This document shows positions 59,994 through 64,000 of a stretch of 64,000 nucleotides of DNA, in pieces (position 1 is the stretch's first letter; each line of letters opens with the position of its first letter). The DNA is from Cheilinus undulatus. Taxonomy: Eukaryota; Chordata; Actinopteri; Labriformes; Labridae. Made by a program: the position numbers and the translations under genes. The notes under the pieces were generated by a model that saw only the letters and a program-made list of their open reading frames with translations, did not search any database and was not told where the DNA came from. The stretch covers positions 24,308,719-24,372,718 of the forward strand of contig NC_054882.1 in NCBI RefSeq assembly GCF_018320785.1. The letters are read 5' to 3'.

Positions 59994-61786
59994 GACTAGT
60001 AGTAGTTGAGAGCATTTATGTACCAGGCAGCCAGTCCAAAAATGCTTTTAGCAATCTGTGTGAGCTAGAAAACTGGTTCCTGTTTGTGCCATATAGCTAC
60101 TCAGGCTTCTCCTACACACTTTATAGGCTACAAACCAATATACTGTTTTACTGTGAATAGACGATCAAATGTACCTGCATGCCTCTTTCCCTGCTACACA
60201 TCACACTCTCACTCACGCTCCGAGATAATGGGAAGAAAGCGAGCCACGTGCTTGACTTTGATAGGCAATGACAGTTTTATTCAAAACAACTGAAATCATA
60301 AAACAGTAAGAACTAAGAAAACCCTCTATAAAGGCACTTCTTTCAAAGTGACCATAAATGTTTGGACAGCCGTGAGATGCAGCTTCTAAGCTAAATGTGC
60401 ATATACAACTGGGTATTGTTTTATTGCTAATGACAATTTAGTTTGACAGTACAGAGTCAACAGTGTTTTCTTTCTTCTATACAGGCCTTGTTTGCCTCAT
60501 ATTGCTTTGACATTCAAATGTGAAAACCTTTTGAGTTCCCTGAAACCTGTTATATAAAGAACGATGTTTTACTGGAAACTGTGATGTGTGTTATTGCTCT
60601 GAATGAGAGGTCTGTGAGATGTGCCCTTTGAATCCAGTTTTGTGGTAGTTTGGCTGTTTCAGATTTTTCTGCTTCACTTTATAAAGGGACTCATACAATG
60701 CTGTACAGTTTTTGATTTCTGTTTGGCCTCATATAAGCAGCTATTCAATGAATGACTACATTTTTTTTTCATGTGTTGCAAAGACGCCATCTGTACATTT
60801 TGAAAGCTTGATGAGCATTTGACATCACGATAAAAACCTGAATATCATTATGTTAAAATAGAAATATAACAAAAGATTTTAAAAATCAAACTATTTAAAG
60901 TTGGATATTTGTTTGGATGCAGATACACAGTATATAAGAATAAATAACATTTAGGACAAAGGATATTTAGTGGGATTCAAGCAGTCAAAAAGAAGAACAC
61001 AGTCAAAAGCATTAGCATTCATTCATTTTGAGTATATTCTCTTTGACGATGATATAAAGAGAGAAATCATTACACTGTGCTGTAGGTTTCTCCTCAGAGG
61101 AGCTGAAGACAGTCTGTAAAGAAAGAGGTGTTTTTTTTAAATCTCTTAGTCATATGACCTGGTGTTGCTGTGAAGTGAAGCAGCCCTGTGTTTTCTTTCT
61201 CACGGATCATTGTCGAACATTTTGCACATTTCTGCCTCCGCTCTCGCCTGCCTGAATGTGTGCTCTGCCAATCAAAGCTGGTTCCAAACATCTCTACATT
61301 CATGTATGTGCAATTACAAGGCTGAATATTGTGATAGTCCTTAATATATTGAGCTGTATGTACACATTCAGTTGTGTTATATCTGGTATACACAAATCTT
61401 GCACTGTAATAAAATATATATTTGCATTCCATGGGAACATTCACTCACATACAACAGTTTGTGACATGAGCTGGAAATTAAATGCTTAGTGGTGATCAAG
61501 TGAGCGTTATATGTGAGCATCAACATGTGCAAAATCATGACAACTTAAATAACAAGTGGTGTTTGCACCACCTTAATACATATATACATACAGACATGGA
61601 AGCTACATTTTTCTGGGATTACACATTTCTCCCTTTTCTCTCTGTCAAAGCGGTTTAACACCACCGTATAAGAGCCCAGACAAATGGCTGAGGTTGTTTG
61701 CAGGCCTGGGCTCTTTCAAAGACAGGAAAAAAAGAGGGGTTAAAAAAAACAAGGGGCTTTATGTCCCCCCCTGTGGTCGGTCTTAG
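59994..61786 (-). other. Convergent 3' flank of tmem179 and the NRAC-like gene
   Basis: AT-rich stretch, probably mostly 3' UTR of the NRAC-like gene. No coding signal. Minus-strand AATAAA signals lie at 60276 and 60420. Confidence 0.4.
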
Positions 61787-61992
61787 TCACTGCATGGTCA
61801 GCCATATCCAGCAGCCCCACAGCAGCTGTTTCATGTGCAGCAGGTAGACGGCCAGGACGGACTCCAGATCCTCGCACACCCGCTGAGGGCGCCGCCGTCC
61901 TGTGCAGTACATGGCTACGCCCAGGAATGACATCAGCAGGAAGAGGGCGGTGAAGAGGGCCAGGTGGGGGCGGGAGGGTGTCGTCTCATAGG
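61787..61992 (-). CDS. nrac: Last coding exon of an NRAC/C14orf180-like small membrane protein
   Basis: Minus-strand exon after a good acceptor (tttcttatttgcag), 206 nt, giving 67 residues and TGA at 61787-61789; it needs one base from the previous exon. One membrane helix (HLALFTALFLLMSFLGVAMY) is followed by CTGRRRPQRVCEDLESVLAV and YLLHMKQLLWGCWIWLTMQ. From memory, human NRAC (C14orf180, adipose and cardiac enriched) ends in the same pattern: helix, YCGR, Pro, EDL, paired leucines, LH, CW. NRAC lies next to TMEM179 in human, as this exon does here. The GC content is much higher than in surrounding DNA, as expected of a coding exon. Upstream exons mostly lie right of the window. Identity is likely but unproven. 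Confidence 0.65.
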
Positions 61993-62670
61993 CTGCAAAT
62001 AAGAAAGCAGTGTTTAAACATATTTGGTTTGTTAATGGGTGTTTAAATTTTCACATGTGCATCAGCCTCAAGAGAGATGTTTTTTTAAGGAGGATTTCAT
62101 GTGATTATGTATAAAAGGTGCTGTGTCAAACAAGCTGTCTGGAGTGTTCTTAATTATTGCTAAAATGCAACAGTGGAGTGACAGTGAAAAGCTTTAGTTA
62201 GCGTGGCAAGAAACAGGATTATTTACAAGTGACATTAATTCCACCACATTCACATAGCAGCCATTTTTCTCCGACATGATGTTCAGAGTGGTTAAGCCCA
62301 AATACTGAAATAATGAACAGTCTTAATCCAGGTTGGCTAATTGTTTTAATGTGGAATAGGACAAATCTTTTACAATTATGGCCTCCCGATTGATCACTAA
62401 CTAAAATTACAATTACTGGTAAAATCTATAGGACCATCAGACTGCTTTAAAACAAAAAGAAAAAAGTACATATCTGTACTCTTAGATATAAGCTAACATT
62501 AGCATTTAACCACCTCAAAGCTTACATAAACATTTGACACTAAAATAATAAGACAGGAAGTATGATAATTACTTGCTAACAGCAATGGTATCTAGCTAGC
62601 AGCACTGTTTGCATGCTAATGGTAGCTTTAAGGACTTTTATGACAGTAGCCATCCTTTATTACGAAATAT

Positions 62671-62869
62671 AGGGTACTGGTTTAGCTCAGTGGGTAGAGC
62701 AGCCGCCCATATAAAGGCAATAATCCTCACTGGTCGCTGAATTGATACAGGGTCTTGGTGTTGTTTTGTGCATGTTTTCCCTCTACTCTCTCTCCCCATA
62801 TCCCTGTCTTTCTTCAGCCATCCTATCTAAATAAAGGCAAAAAGCCCCAAAAATAATCTTTAAAAAAAA
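62671..62869 (+). mobile_element. tRNA-derived SINE with near-perfect target duplication
   Basis: Box A TAGCTCAGTGGG at 62683-62694; ends AAAGCCCCAAAAATAATCTT then A-run. Flanks ATTACGAAATAT (62659-62670) and ATTACAAAATAT (62870-62881) differ at one base. Box B is eroded, so it is not a working tRNA. Confidence 0.8.
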
Positions 62870-63055
62870 ATTACAAAATATGAGATAAATTTTTTTTTTT
62901 TTTAAATCAAAAGCGTGAGACCATGAAGCTTGTGCTTTAATGTATAAAAAATGTCTGACACTAGGTGGTGTGCAAATTCTGTAAACAAACATTCTCACGA
63001 GAAAATTTGTTGACTAGCTTTCTTTAATGACTGAATTGAGACGACAATGTAAATG

Positions 63056-63217
63056 GCAGGGGTGGAAAGTAACTAATTACATTTACTCAAGTTATGGTAC
63101 TTATACTTTTAAAGCACATTTTGAAATCAGTACTTTTACTTCTATTTAATTAAGTTTTAAGTAGTGTAACTGTACTTTTACTTGGGAACAATACTCTTGT
63201 ACTTTTTCCACCTGTGT
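63056..63217 (-). repeat. Second copy of the AAGTACTTTTACTT-type repeat
   Basis: Begins GGTGGAAAGTAACTAATTAC and ends near GTACTTTTTCCACCTGTG, so its two ends are roughly inverted copies of each other (GGTGGAAA / TTTCCACC). Related to 706-850 in reverse. Confidence 0.6.
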
Positions 63218-63541
63218 TGACTGCACATCAACACATTTCCTCATGTGAAGCCATAAAAAAAAGGCTTGTGCTCCTCTTGATTTTCACTGTAACCGTCTTT
63301 TCTTTTGCTGTTCAATCAACAAGAGCTGAATGAAAACCAATTTTGAGACTTTTTAATTTTGTTGAGTTTTTAATACAACAACTGCCTTGTGAATATAGTT
63401 AAACAGACATCTTTAGCTCACATTTAGCCCATATCCCTGTTTTTATGCCTTTGCCACCCATATGAACATCCAGGAGGCTCAGTGGTTTAAATTAAACTCA
63501 GTGGTTCACATTAAAGCAGTGATTCTTTCAGACAGACTTAC

Positions 63542-63568
63542 CACCTAAACAGTCACTGTAAGGAATTT
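63542..63568 (-). CDS. Possible 27-bp micro-exon of the NRAC-like gene
   Basis: On the minus strand a pyrimidine-rich acceptor (tttctgtcggcttcacag) and a strong donor (GTG|GTAAGT) enclose 27 bases. Joined to the exon at 61992 it restores the frame and reads IPYSDCLGA before YETTPSR. This is inference from splice signals and phase only. Confidence 0.3.
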
Positions 63569-64000
63569 CTGTGAAGCCGACAGAAAGGAGGACAGTCAGT
63601 CAGCCTCTGTGATGTACAGCAGCTACTAACCGGCTGCTGTGCCCTCATGGACCCCACTATCTCTCTGGAACAGACTCCATGGAGCCTCATTTGCATGCAT
63701 AATTAATCACCAAGAGTAAATCACTTGCTCATGTTTGGGAGTCTCTCAGCAATGCATTATTTTTAAATAGTATAGAATCCCTGGAGGACAATAGTTTACG
63801 ATGCAATCAGAGGATTTGTTAATGAATTTTGTTGTTTCGCTTTATTGCCAAGTACATGCTGTGACATATGGGTTAAGGGCCTAACTAAAAACTGGAATGT
63901 CAACAATTGAGAGAAAATGTAAACATAAGCCAAATAACACTGATATTATGACCGAACACATGCATTTCTTTGCTTCTGTAAACACTGAGCTGTACAATAT

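Larger units (their letters stand above)
62882..64000. other. Right edge of window
   Basis: AT-rich DNA with the repeat copy at 63056-63217 and the possible micro-exon at 63542-63568. No other coding signal was recognised. Confidence 0.4.

Noticed and set aside
62671-62760. tRNA gene
   Set aside because: Box A is good but box B and the cloverleaf are lost, and a SINE tail plus flanking duplication follow.

Overview
The window is nuclear genomic DNA from a ray-finned fish, most likely a percomorph teleost. I cannot name the species. The evidence is vertebrate multi-exon genes with short introns, AT-rich intergenic DNA, and a dense load of fish-type repeats: several Tc1-like families, hAT-type elements with 8-bp target duplications, an L2-type LINE, tRNA-derived SINEs and microsatellites. 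Nothing prokaryotic or viral was recognised.

Five genes can be supported. (1) 1974-23888 (+): ubr1, an N-degron E3 ubiquitin ligase. 46 exons join in frame (1722 residues plus stop) and only the first coding exon lies left of the window. (2) 26562-34581 (-): a three-exon peripherin-2 family tetraspanin, probably prph2l, tail-to-tail with ubr1 and with CRX-like sites upstream. (3) 38879-51762 (+): a 17-coding-exon gene (858 residues) with the ELYS/AHCTF1 helical domain but without the ELYS beta-propeller. It ends in a small basic, AT-hook-like exon after a 4.5-kb intron. (4) 58172-59400 (+): tmem179, four exons, 230 residues. (5) 61787-61992 (-): the last coding exon of a small single-pass membrane protein resembling NRAC/C14orf180, which I recall as the neighbour of TMEM179 in human. 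A 27-bp upstream exon is possible at 63542-63568.

The genes do not form one pathway. They cover protein degradation (ubr1), photoreceptor disc structure (peripherin), probably nuclear pore or chromatin biology (ELYS-like) and two poorly known membrane proteins. Two linkages matter: ubr1 beside a peripherin mirrors mammalian UBR2 beside PRPH2, and tmem179 beside the NRAC-like exon supports orthology.

The rest is introns and intergenic DNA full of transposons. Several insertions are resolvable to the base: hAT elements at 2647-3225 and 27562-28083 with perfect 8-bp duplications, one Tc1 inside another at 53640-57125, a retroposed polyadenylated RNA tail inside a LINE at 11888-11993, and a SINE at 49400-49556 with a 15-bp duplication. 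All gene models are hand-made from splice sites and remembered family sequences; no search was run.
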